A stretch of DNA of 64,000 nt, taken from positions 2,604,001 through 2,668,000 of the forward strand of contig JBBMOL010000039.1 in the NCBI GenBank assembly GCA_037954665.1. The letters run 5' to 3'. A program made the translations under genes and the position numbers. The notes under the pieces are model-generated. The model ran no database searches and had not been told where the DNA came from. It worked only from the letters and a program-made list of their open reading frames with translations. Shown here piece after piece: positions 52,401 through 61,766 of this stretch. Each line of letters opens with the position of its first letter. The stretch's first letter is position 1. This DNA comes from Laguncularia racemosa. Taxonomy: Eukaryota > Streptophyta > Magnoliopsida > Myrtales > Combretaceae.

Positions 52401-55400
52401 TAAATCGCTCGTGGCAATTGGCTCTGGTACCAATTTGTTATGAGATTGGGTGCAGGATCTTGTCAAGAGAAATAAATAAAGGTTGAGGACTTGCTGGGAT
52501 ATACACCTTGTCTCTAATTTTGAGGGCTTGTTAGAGAAACCCTCTGATCTCATAAAAAGAAAAGATAGACATAAATAAAATAACTCAATAATTTATTGCT
52601 TGCCTTTTTCTCATAGAACTAGTATATGTATGTAAGCCTTTCAACACTAACTTTCCCAGAGTATCTCATAAGATACTCATAATCTGAATAATATCCTAAA
52701 AATTATCATAAAAGATAGGGCTGGCAATTTTTATCAACTTATTGTATCTCGTGTCTGTCTTTAAATGAGTTTGTGTATTAAAAACCCCGACCCGGATCTT
52801 GACTCATTTACTAAATCGTGTATGAAAACCTAAATTCGTAATCTAACCCATTTAATAATTGTGTTTCGTGTTCGGGTTTGATCCGTTTGTCGATAAAAAA
52901 GTTATAAATAAATTTATAAAATATTTATAAATACATAAGAAAAAGGATAATCATAAAATTAACATGTACAAATAAAAATTATATAATCTTAACATTTAAA
53001 TATAAAATTACAATACAACAAAAGTTTAATAAAATAAAGTTATATAATCTATAATATATATATATATATATTTAATCTATATACATATATTATATAAATA
53101 AATATATTTTATATAGTTTTATAATCTATATTTAAGTAAAGTACATATATTTTATTGTATTTAAACGAGTTCATAAACAGGTATGTAGGTTAAACCTAAA
53201 TCCGAACATAAATTTTATCTTGTTTAAATGGGCTTGATCTATTTGTGTCTCATGTTGATTTTTTCCGTGCACAATCCTGTTTATAATCATGTTGTGTTGT
53301 ATCCATGTTTGCGGTTGTGTCCCCAATTGTCAGCCTTAATAAAAGATACTAAAATAGAATTAAAATATTTACCTTTTCCCAATAGCATCTTCTGCTCCAT
53401 TCCACCGATGTTTGATCATTTGAGGCATTTTCTTGCCTCTTCCATGTTTTGGCTCTTGATGTGCTGAGTGTGAATAATTAACGATGATATGTATTTCAGT
53501 AACCATTTTAATTTCTATGCTCGAGTAACTTTTACCCATCTCTGTTGATTATTTTGTAGGTGCTTGATATCCAGAAATTGGCTGCCGAATTGAGCTTGAA
53601 TTGTATAACACCATATAAACTGGATGCTCTAAAGGCTGTTTGCAAGAGACATGAATCAGACAATTTGATCACCTCAAATGGTGCTGATTCTAATAATCAC
53701 TTTACAGTTCCGAACTCCATGAATTCAGGCTCAAATGCGGAGGGAACTTTGTGCAGTGATACCGCAGAACTTAGCATTGATGTTACACCCACGGACAAGG
53801 GTAAGCATATCAATTTGTCATGTAAAAACAAGTTCTGGGACAAGGGTATGCATATTCCTTTGATGACATGTTTTCCTCAATTCCTGTAGGCAGAGAATTT
53901 AAATTATTCATCCACATAATTAATAACAAAAAAGTTGTTGCTTTTCTTTTCAATTGATGCAAGATACAGCAACCTTTTTTTCTAGTTCATGTGTGTTATA
54001 GTTCCAGTCAGCTGCTTCCATTTTCAAACACAGTATTATGTCTTCAAAGTGTCACATCACCCTTTGCTAGTCTTTTTTCTTGTGCCTAAGAAATTATCTT
54101 GTTTGGCTACCATAATTTGCCATTTTTGGAGATGATCTAGCTTTCCTTCACCCTTTCATCATCTCTATATATGTTATGGTTTTTCTGTTAGCACTGCTTA
54201 TGACTAACGCCAAAATGTGACTACCCATGTTGATCACACATTGCATCTACATCTGACATCCATAAGCAACTTTTAATAGAAAGGATCCTCTTCCTTTCAC
54301 CATCACTGTTTGTACCTTTGACAATCATTGGTTGCTATTCATCATCTCTTTTGACTAATTTTTGAAAACGCTAGAAGCACTATTTATTTTGGCTAATTTT
54401 TGAAAACGCTAGAAGTGCTTTTTCCACCACCTAACTAAAGCTTCTTGGTTAGTTTCTGGCCATCAGCTGCCTCTTTCTTTTTCCTTCATTTTTATTTTGT
54501 TTGTTTGTTTTTTGGGGGGGTGGGGGGGGAGGAATCGAGGGTCACGAACGTAGTATGACTGACTACCTCTAGGCACATGAATGACCCTACAAGACCCTAC
54601 AATGTTTCAATATAGCTTTTGCTATGTAGGTAGCTCCAAGAAGCATCTTGGTGGGTTTTGAACCCATGACCACATGCAAGTTGTCATGAGAATGCCTTGG
54701 GCCTTTACCACTAGGTTTTATTGCCCTTGTTTGGTATGATGGATAATATATTGGTGATTGTGATTGACAAATGATATAAAGTCATCTCCAACATGTACAT
54801 TTTAGATGAAGATAATCCTGTGGGAGTTAACATTATATGGCGAAGGAAAATTATTCTTATGGAAAGACCTTGAAGGGAATCTGCAAGCATTTATATATGC
54901 TGCTTTCACTTTTGGTACATATCTGACTTTAGCTCTCATACTTTGTTTGAGAATACATTTTCCTGGCTTATTTTTATGGATTTGACCTTTTTGGATGCAT
55001 TATAAAGTGTTCTATCTCATTACATGTACAATTTCATCTCTAATTAGTTAATTGTTTTAGTTAGAAGTGAAAAAGGGAACGGAACTTACATCAGCAGAAC
55101 TGACATTAGGAAGAGCATGCGAAGATTGAGGAATGGACCTGGAAGGAATCAATCTGTGGGTGGCAGGGTGGAGAATTCAAAAGGTTTTCCTCCTCACAGC
55201 TTTGATAGAGTACTTCTTGATGCACCGTGTTCAGCTCTAGGTTTGCGACCACGGCTTTTTTCTGGAGAGGTTTGTAGGTCTAATTCAATTTCAGCTTTTT
55301 AGAATTTGCTTTATGCTTCTAGTTGTTATTAGGAATATTATTGTCCCCAGGTTGGGACATTGGATCCTCTCTAATTTCAGAGGAGGTAAATAGCATTTTC

Positions 55401-58400
55401 CCCATACATGCCATACTTATGGCATACCTTTAGTTTTCTTCTGAAGAGTCAGTATGCATGATTTTGTAACTGATGACAATGTGGAATACTGGGTAATAAA
55501 TTGCTTGCGAGAATAAAAAGCAAGGGTAAAGAATGTGAATGAAGAAAGTCCATGTGGTTCTATTGTCAGTCACTGGTGCTATTTTCCTTCTTAGTCAGAA
55601 GCAAAGGTTCCATTAATCTAGATAATTTTTTCTAGGCACTGGGATAAGTAGGCTGTGTTGTCAGATTAATTAAAGATCACTTTCTATCAGAAGAATATTG
55701 GCTTTTATTTTACTTATTTGGAAACAGTGATTCAATTGTATGACTAACAGCTATAATGTGTTGTCGAGGATTTGTTTGACTTCTTGAGAAGGTAGATGAG
55801 TTTTCCAATATATTCCTTTTATTTATTGGCTTCCACTTGGCATAATTAATGCTTTTAATATGAATGCATGCCATGTGGAAGCTAACCAGCACAATAATTA
55901 GTCTTCTGCATATTAAAAGTAATATTTATTTATTATTATTATTTTTTTAATGGGGCATCGGGGCCCCTTACGGCTCCCATTAAGGTAACCCTTAGAACAA
56001 ATCTCGGGTCATCTGTTTGTTGTGCTTCTGTGGCACAGGCTGAGTTGGAAGAAACTGTCCATCTTTTGCAGTTTCAGTGCATACCGACTTTGATTCTTGA
56101 TGTTGCAGGAAACCATGGAGTCCTTGAGGAACCATGGAAAGTATCAGCGAAGAATGTTTGATCAGGCTGTTCAGCTAGTTCGCCCTGGTGGTATCCTTGT
56201 ATACTCAACGTTAGTATCTCTGTTTATAATACTTGCATGCTTAAGCATAATGATTACTGTTCTTTTCTTTGACCCTTAATAATTGCATGATCTCTTCTTT
56301 ATATGTGATTGAGCCTCTTTGGATTTCCCAACAAGCTGCATTAGAATGAGTGTAGCTAACTGATTCCTACTTGGTCTTGTACAATCATGTAGTTGGTCTT
56401 CACATGACAAATTATTTGTGCTCGCTGTTCTTTTCCCCTGCAAGTCCCCCTTATTATTGAGCATAGTATTTTCACTTTGTCTAATTAAAGCATTTGCATT
56501 AAAGCACAGAAATGTGTGTTTGCTGCTTTATGGGTGATTGGGTTAAATTTCTCCTTGGGAGGATTTGCTCAAAAGAGCAGTTGCTTCATTGCTGGAGTAA
56601 TTTCTGACTAATTGCAGGGGGGGTGCTCAATGGCACTTCTTTTGGAGTGTTATGGCTGTTTGACACATTCTTCAGCAGTGTAATGGGCTCAGCTTAATAA
56701 ATTTATGTGCTATTCAATGTATTTTTTTAGGTTAAATTATAGGAGCATCTTATGAAATCATATCAATTGATTATGAGTAGCTGTATCTGGGACAACTTAT
56801 ATGATGGGGAAATAGGTGACTGTCAATAAAAAGGTTAATTGCAAAAAAGACACCTGAATTTTTATAGTTTTTTTCACTTTGTGTGTCTATATTTTTATTT
56901 TTTCACTTTGTATACCTGAGTTTTCTGCCATTTTGATATTGTTATCATGCCATTAAAAAATGCACATGTAAGATGTGTCTGATGGCCAAAAACTCTCAAA
57001 TTCTCATCTTTCTCTTGCTGGGTATTGTTTTTGATGCATTGGGTTTTAGATTTAAGGTTTGATTGTGGTCTGATTTTGGGTTTCCACTTTAGAAAGATGC
57101 TCATTTTGGGTGGTTGTGGCCATTGTATGTCTCACTATATTTTTTCAACGGCAGTATTATGTTTCAATGATGGATCAAAACTCGGGTATGTAAGTGGGGG
57201 AAATAAATGAAGTAATACAAAATCCAAAAGTGTGAAAGCTAAGATATACTTTTTTCATTAACCCTTAAATAAAAAGTTTGAATATTCTTTTGCTGTGTCC
57301 AATGTCTCAATTTTCTTAAAATTGTTTTCTTATGTAGCTGCATTTTTTCATGTAGTTCTCGAGTCTGTGCATACACAATCTTGAGCGAGTTACCATTTCA
57401 ATCAACCAAAGGGGGTGTTTTGGGGGAAGTGGTGGTGTGTTGAGTGAAACTTTTGATGCAAGTTACCAAAAAATCTTGGCCCAATTTATGTCTAGGATTA
57501 GGCTTCTAAGATGGTTTGGTTTAGTTTGCTGTAGTTATCTTATGTGCATGTCCAACAAAGTCAATCACTTATTAGTCTCTGCTGAAGTTTTTCTTCTCAT
57601 GATTAAATACTCCTTAGCGAGTTATCTTGGGACAGTTATTATTTAATCGGGCAGACTTCTGTGAGGGCTAAGCCATTAAAGCCAGCAGATATTTGTACCT
57701 TCAATTACCCATTTGCTTGTGACTTTCCATGTGTTCATGCAACAAGTATCTGCTATTTCATTATGTTGCTTCAGCCTGGATTGTTATTTTTGCCATTTAT
57801 GTTATTTTCATATAACTTTTATAAACTTGCTTGTGACTTTCCATGTTTTCATCCAACAAGTATCTGCTATTTCATTATGTTGCTTCAGCATGGATTGTTA
57901 TTTTTGCCATTTATCTTGTTATTTTTATATAACTTTTATAAACAATGCAACCTGAAAACTGACTTGTATCTTTCTATTGCTTTATCAGATGTACAATCAA
58001 CCCAGGGGAGAATGAAGCACTTGTTCGTTATGCTTTGGACACCTACACGTTTCTCTCTTTAGCTCCCCAGGTTTGTGCACTGTACTGTCACGCCATACTG
58101 TTCAACTCAAAATTTGTTCCAGACATCATTAAAAAGGGAAAAAAAAGGAAAATATAATCAAATTCTATCGACATTTAATTAGGGTAAAGGTCACATTGGG
58201 TATTTGAACTTTGTCCAATTTTACAATTAACTAATTAAAGTTTAAAAGTATTAATTTATTACTTACAAACTTTTTAAAGTCATTTATAATATTTAGACAG
58301 GATAGTTAATTGTAACGATAAGTTTAGTTCAGATAGTTGATTGTAAATATTGGCAAAGTTGACATAGTTAATTGCAAAAAATAGACAAAGTTTAAGTGTT

Positions 58401-59438
58401 AAATTGATATTTTGAAATTTCAGATAGTTAATTATAAAAATAGATAAAGTTGAAATACTAAATATAACATTTACCCCATTTGATTACGTCTTGCTTGATA
58501 TATCTATAACCAAAGTTGTTGGTTCCAGTACTTTCCTCAAATACTAACCTTATGTTTGATAATGTGGCACATCTTCAGCATCCGAAGATTGGAGGACCTG
58601 GTCTCATTGGTGACTATGAATATCCTGATGGTTCCATAGAGTAAGTACTAATTTTTAACCTTTTTGATAAGTTGACTACAACTTGATCTTTGGACCTTTG
58701 TGTTTTGACTTTTGACTAAGAGTTAGAGAAACTAGGTGACTAGACCTCAGTGTCTGAGTAGTTTTATTATCTTCATGCTATTTAACAAATTCCTATGATG
58801 ATTGTTTTTAATTTCATTTTCTTTTCTATTTCAAAGTTCTGTTAAACTTAAAGATATCAAATAGATTGGAGTTTTTCTTTTAAAACATTTAGGAGCTTGT
58901 CCTTGAGGCTAATGCTGATTCTAACTGCAAATGCAATTGTTAGTTAGCTTATGACCTGTGATAAGTTTACAGGTGCAGAAGCATCTGCTTTGCAAAATTT
59001 AGTCACACACCATAACCATTATGCATTTCAAGATTACTGCACAGTGCAAATTCCTTCTCTATGATTTTATATGAAAGTAATGTACATATTGGATTTTCTT
59101 TCTTTCTTCCTTTCTTTTTAGGTGTTTCAGTTTGCTGATAATTTATTCAAACTTTTGTTATACCATAGTATTTTCTAGTTTGCCCGTGGATCAATTTTAG
59201 AAGATATAATTTCTCTAGAGCTTGTGTCAGTTGCCTCTAATTTGTTGATTTCACATTTGTTCTAAATTGCTTAGCTCTCTATAATTTATGTTTTTGTTGG
59301 CAATTTCTTTATTTGCTTAAATGCAGGGAGTGGCTACGGCCTGGTGAAGAGACACTTGTTCAGAGGTTTGATCCATCCTCTTCGCTTGATACAATTGGAT
59401 TTTTCATAGCCAAGTTTTCTGTAAACCATGAGATGTGA
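34492..59438 (+). CDS. NSUN6: NSUN6-type RNA 5-methylcytosine methyltransferase, 13 exons
   Basis: Exons I infer: 34492-34610, 35860-35977, 36075-36287, 39172-39319, 42559-42696, 43631-43693, 45406-45527, 53560-53800, 55061-55269, 56109-56209, 57989-58070, 58579-58640, 59327-59438. All introns are GT-AG and phases agree, giving about 575 residues. NSUN6 proteins transfer a methyl group from AdoMet to cytosine C5; animal NSUN6 modifies C72 of certain tRNAs. Residues about 120-235 (AVLRGAQVYVPGVMAC...) fit the PUA RNA-binding insert. Catalytic core: DMCAAPGGKT 276-285 (AdoMet loop), LLDAPCSALG with Cys444, and YSTCTINP with Cys492. The end, DTIGFFIAKF, is a family hallmark. The start (MDQSERYC) fits plant homologues as I recall them. 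Exon 3 could start at 36069 instead (two more residues). Residues 336-429 are a poorly conserved insert. No clear AATAAA follows the stop. Confidence 0.95.
35431..35753. mobile_element. hAT-like MITE in intron 1
   Basis: The element proper is 35439-35745, between perfect 8-bp direct repeats AATTATTG (35431-35438 and 35746-35753), the size expected for hAT. The ends pair weakly (GGCCATGTTTGGT on the left, GGCTTCATTTGGT on the other strand at the right). Inside, AAGGAATTTG occurs twice. It is non-coding and would be removed with the intron. Confidence 0.6.
40004..41235 (-). mobile_element. 5'-truncated LINE in intron 4, antisense to the gene
   Basis: This is the 3' end of the same LINE family as 46211-51626. 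Both copies begin on the + strand with TTACATCA and run in parallel through CTCTAATTTGGTT to the passage near 41155-41235 (AGGAAGTAG...AATACA...GCTCTA). The frame at 40702-40487 gives TTKLCSLMENNTWWLPVN, matching TTKLCSLMEGNEWCIP of the longer copy, i.e. the region before and within the zf-RVT zinc-binding segment of ORF2. Frames are broken. Truncation at the 5' end is usual for LINE insertions. No poly(A) is seen at the 3' end. Confidence 0.82.
42089..42114. repeat. (TA)13 microsatellite in intron 4
   Basis: A perfect TA dinucleotide run, continuing as imperfect ATA/TAAATA for a few bases. It is likely to vary in length between individuals. Confidence 0.9.
46390..49802 (-). pseudogene. LINE ORF2: endonuclease, reverse transcriptase, zf-RVT, broken
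   Basis: Pieces in order on the - strand. Endonuclease (49802-49110): MHIVAWNVRGLND, LLETKV, IVLGDFNTTKSPTEKLGRR, TWSNRQ, LDKIMVNQQW, and SGHSL where SDHSP is usual. Linker (49028-48305): SFYKQKS and RNLHNRSYI. Reverse transcriptase: LQKAFDTIS followed by a TAG stop at 48028-48030 where Trp is expected, GLRQGDPISPYLF at 47893-47855, and LCNDLLIFSKG near 47750, where the catalytic FADD/YADD has become LCND. Then the zf-RVT region (47184-46714) with WDPNNGLIISLWSDYWLP. Several frame shifts separate these. The enzyme would nick the target and copy the LINE RNA; it cannot be made here. Confidence 0.88.
50043..51458 (-). CDS. LINE ORF1 protein with DUF4283 and zinc knuckle
   Basis: An unbroken frame of 471 codons. 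The N-terminal 190 residues are rich in Pro, Ser, His and Gly and look disordered. Residues about 195-345 match the plant LINE ORF1 domain DUF4283 (YWSSTLVGFFLGHRLPFQ, then FYFQFPQGSDL, then LQTWRRGI, then NVPIWTFLQRVP). Next comes a zinc-knuckle-like RCGECKVLGHLCHPN, in which the last Cys spacing is off. ORF1 proteins bind the element RNA and chaperone target-primed copying. The frame has stayed open while ORF2 has decayed, which may be chance or may mean ORF1 lost selection recently. Expression is unknown. Confidence 0.85.
   Translation of the reverse strand: MDLDGSQLHDPPCMSPTSGRSLLGEHFPPLNFGKPAVAPLSTPPNAGNTSLPDKEKVGEAFHSRGKVKVDPTKNGNLDPCAPVGTPFGHCHQLHGSPKDRPRASPPLHPSQVLSSFGKSTLELPNRLERNHGTENHHTTPSSPTDTSSSGQKERKSYAHACSTTDVDDPNFKLKFHPPDMKGRVPRVKIPHAVEVAGADYWSSTLVGFFLGHRLPFQLVHDTAFRLWKEYGILEVLESKEGYFYFQFPQGSDLTPLLERTWYFAQRYLILQTWRRGIALKKPQPTNVPIWTFLQRVPCEYLNEDGISYIASGIGIPLKADALTAARKRANHARVLIELDARDELASHIEVVSSDGSISTVMVQYQGLPLRCGECKVLGHLCHPNKVGTSPTIPSDQGTKNSEGQWIPVGGGRKEKEKSIVGSKTYANGNNKPSHTSETVTNEGRQLGHAPSRELEVTNHTPHPPDSQGQIS
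52708..53346. mobile_element. hAT element (MITE-like) in the 5' LTR, intron 7
   Basis: The element proper is 52716-53338 (623 bp), between perfect 8-bp direct repeats ATAAAAGA (52708-52715 and 53339-53346). Terminal inverted repeats are TAGGGCTGGCAATT on the left and TAAGGCTGACAATT on the other strand at the right. Such termini and an 8-bp duplication are standard for hAT. The inside has repeated GGGTT/CGGGTT and GTGTTCGGGTTTGAT-type words and a (TA)n stretch near 53060. No transposase frame is present. Confidence 0.88.
53801..53845 (+). other. Possible alternative 3' extension of exon 8 (15 codons)
   Basis: The exon 8 donor GGACAAGG|GTAAGC at 53801 is followed 45 bases later by a second site in almost the same context, GGACAAGG|GTATGC at 53846. 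Using the second would add 15 residues without a stop or frame change (reading GKHINLSCKNKFWDK). Both join correctly to exon 9. The first has the stronger consensus. It lies in the poorly conserved insert of the protein, where extra residues may be tolerated. Confidence 0.45.
57713..57943 (+). repeat. Two-copy tandem repeat of about 115 bp in intron 10
   Basis: Copy one is 57713-57826 and copy two 57827-57943. Both start TTGCTTGTGACTTTCCATG and end ATATAACTTTTATAAAC, and differ at only a few sites plus a 3-base insertion. The copy just upstream of exon 11 places a duplicated pyrimidine-rich, TTCAG-containing passage near the acceptor. A recent local duplication is the simplest explanation. 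Confidence 0.92.
58173..58486. mobile_element. MULE-type MITE in intron 11
   Basis: The element proper is 58182-58477 (296 bp). Flanks ATTTAATTA (58173-58181) and ATTTGATTA (58478-58486) agree in 8 of 9 bases. The terminal inverted repeats extend about 55 bp: GGGTAAAGGTCACATT...AATTAACTA on the left, GGGGTAAATGTTATATTTAG...AATTAACTA on the other strand at the right. It is non-coding and its ends and layout resemble the element at 26147. Confidence 0.8.
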
Positions 59439-60002
59439 CGACAAAACTGCAAATTCACACTTTCTTTAACTCTTCTATTCTTATGTGGGTGATGGTCCAT
59501 GGCAGGATCTAACTTCTTACCTGTTCTGCATGAAACAGACGCATCAATAGCAGAGTGGTTTCAGGCCTCTTAGCCACCCACTGATGATGTTTATATGAAT
59601 ATCCATCGATCCTTATTTTAAATATTATTTTGGATAGCAATGCTTGTGAACCATTCCATTTATATATTTCTTTGCTGTTATTCAGAAAGATCAATTATGA
59701 AAACTCACTTAAAAAGAAAGCAAGCTATGGAAAAGCAAAAGAGAGAGAGCTGCATGTGATTATCTTCTGAATATTCTGTAGTACAATTCTGCTAATGATC
59801 AATCAATCTATCTATCAACGATGGTTTGTGTGCAAAACTTTGCACTATACTTTCCATGCTATTTTAAGGACTGGAGTAGAATACTTTATTCACAATGAAT
59901 GGAGTTGATTTAGGTTTTTTGTTTAAGGATTGGATGACTAAATATTTAATCAAGCATGTACATCACCACGATTACAAGTAGATTGTTGCAATATATATGT
60001 TG
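59439..60002 (+). other. Likely 3' UTR of the NSUN6 gene and short spacer
   Basis: The sequence stays close in composition to transcribed plant DNA up to about 59700 and then becomes more AT-rich. No canonical AATAAA is present soon after the stop. Plant poly(A) signals are loose, so the end of the transcript cannot be fixed. I see no other gene here. Confidence 0.35.
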
Positions 60003-60081
60003 TAAGGCAAGTATACCTATTGATTAATGTAATATAGTGGATTAATTACAAATGTCATCTCATAGGGATTATAACTACTAA
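60003..60081. repeat. Truncated copy of the 9590 repeat family
   Basis: The words GGCAAGTATACCTATTGATT, AATATAGTGGATTAATTAC and ATCTCATAGGGATTATAACTA follow, in order, the left end of the repeat at about 9620-9710. The copy stops at the Harbinger end at 60082, so that element probably inserted into it. Confidence 0.55.
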
Positions 60082-61766
60082 GGTAGCGTTTGGTTATTGG
60101 TATTAGACAGAATAAGGAGTATTGGACAGTACAAAATAAGAGGGATTGGACAAAAAATATTTTTGTACTAAGTTTAGTTTGTTCAGTACTGGATAAGGAT
60201 TTTTGTGGTGTCCAGTGTTTAGATTGCAAAGTATTGGATTAAATATAGTAAATTTGACAGTTTTGCTCTTTTTAATTATTGAAGAAGGATTTTGTGCTCT
60301 TCAATGTTTGGAATTGCAAAGTACTAGATTGAACATAGTAAATTTGACAGTTTTGTCCTTTTTAATTATATCATGTTTATTTATATATATTTGATATTAT
60401 TACAAGAAAAAATGATTTGAAGGTTTAATTTATTATATTAAATAGTTTGTGTAAAAGTTTATGTTATATTTAATAAAATAATACGTTACTTATCATTTTG
60501 AACAAGTTACTTAAGGACATGAACCACTTTTATATTAAAACATCCATAAATCCATCAATCACTTTGAATAAGTCACTTAAGGACCTGAAAATTCCAAAAT
60601 CCATCAACAAATTGGATCGATTAGATTGGAACATCAACCACTTTTATATTTCATAAGGGCAAGGCATAAATGGCATAGATAAGATAATAATCATATCAAG
60701 GAAGAGTCAAAGTAGTTTTCATGATTATGACCTATCAACTATATATGATAGAAAATCTAGTAACTTTGTTGCAGGAGATACATGAGGTTATAACTTCTAC
60801 AAAATATGAAAACAAGTTTAACCATACAAGGTACTAGATCGAGGTAGAGAGGTTCGATAATATAAAGCCATTGAAAGAAGTCTTAATTACACAAATACTG
60901 CAAACATGTTTTCCATCAATTGATAATTCGCCTAACAAATGCTAGGCGTTGTTCTCCTTAGAGCTTCCAAAAAACTTTTTATACTGTGGATTTGTCGCTA
61001 TTTGCATAAGAACATTCAACTCTTCATTTTCCGACAATCCTAACGTTTTCAACCCTGCAACAACATCATTCTTAGGAGGATTAGCAATTTTCTCTACAAG
61101 TAAAGCAAAATCACTCCTAACACCACTTATGCTCTTTTGAAATGTAGATATAAATTCTGCAACATATTCTACCATAGGACGCTTGTGAGTCGGTCGCACA
61201 GATGGATCACGTGAGGCATAGCTAGAGGCTTCAGTAGATTGTGGCACTTGTTCTGATTCCATATCTTCATCAAAAGTATCTTCACTCTCATTTTGTAAGT
61301 CTTGTGTCACATCTGCTGGCGTCTCAGCTCTTTTTCCATTTGCTCTATTCTTCCAAATATCCCTTGAAGTCTTTTAAACTCTTTAAATTCCTTATTGGCA
61401 TGATTACCAACCTTCGAATGTTTCTACAAAACAATAGAAATAGTTATTATAACAACAAATAATTAAATTAAAAAAATGAGTATATTTCAAAATAAAGATA
61501 ATGTTGATTTTATCTCAATGTATTCGGCAAGGACCGCATCACTGTCAACTATGACACATTTTTTAACATCATCCCAATCAAAACCACTAGTATTTATCAT
61601 GTCAACAACCTCTGCCAGCTTAATTGACCACCTCTTTATTTTGTTAACAATTTGTTTGACATTGAGATTGATTTCTGGAATGTGACTTTTCATCCTTTTT
61701 AAAGCTTCTTCATGAGCCCCATTCTTAAAAGTGCCATTTTCTCCTTTGTATCCTTCAACTACTAAC

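Larger units (their letters stand above)
45906..53376 (-). mobile_element. Short LTR retroelement in intron 7, split by two later insertions
   Basis: Two direct repeats of about 300-325 bp are present: one is 45911-46210 plus 51644-51667, the other 52436-52715 plus 53347-53371. Both share CTCTAATTTTGAGGGCTTGT and AATAACTCAA(C/T)A. Beside the second, GGCTCTGGTACCA at 52420-52432 is a tRNA-Met primer-binding site on the - strand (TGGTACCAGAGCC), so that copy is the 5' LTR. The interior (51668-52419) is only about 750 bp, without recognisable gag or pol. The flanks CCTTC (45906-45910) and CCTTT (53372-53376) may be the 5-bp duplication. It looks like a non-autonomous TRIM/LARD-like element. Confidence 0.68.

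Noticed and set aside
57661..58062. 133-codon open frame running into exon 11
   Set aside because: It is intron 10 sequence, made longer by the tandem duplication and in a different frame from exon 11.
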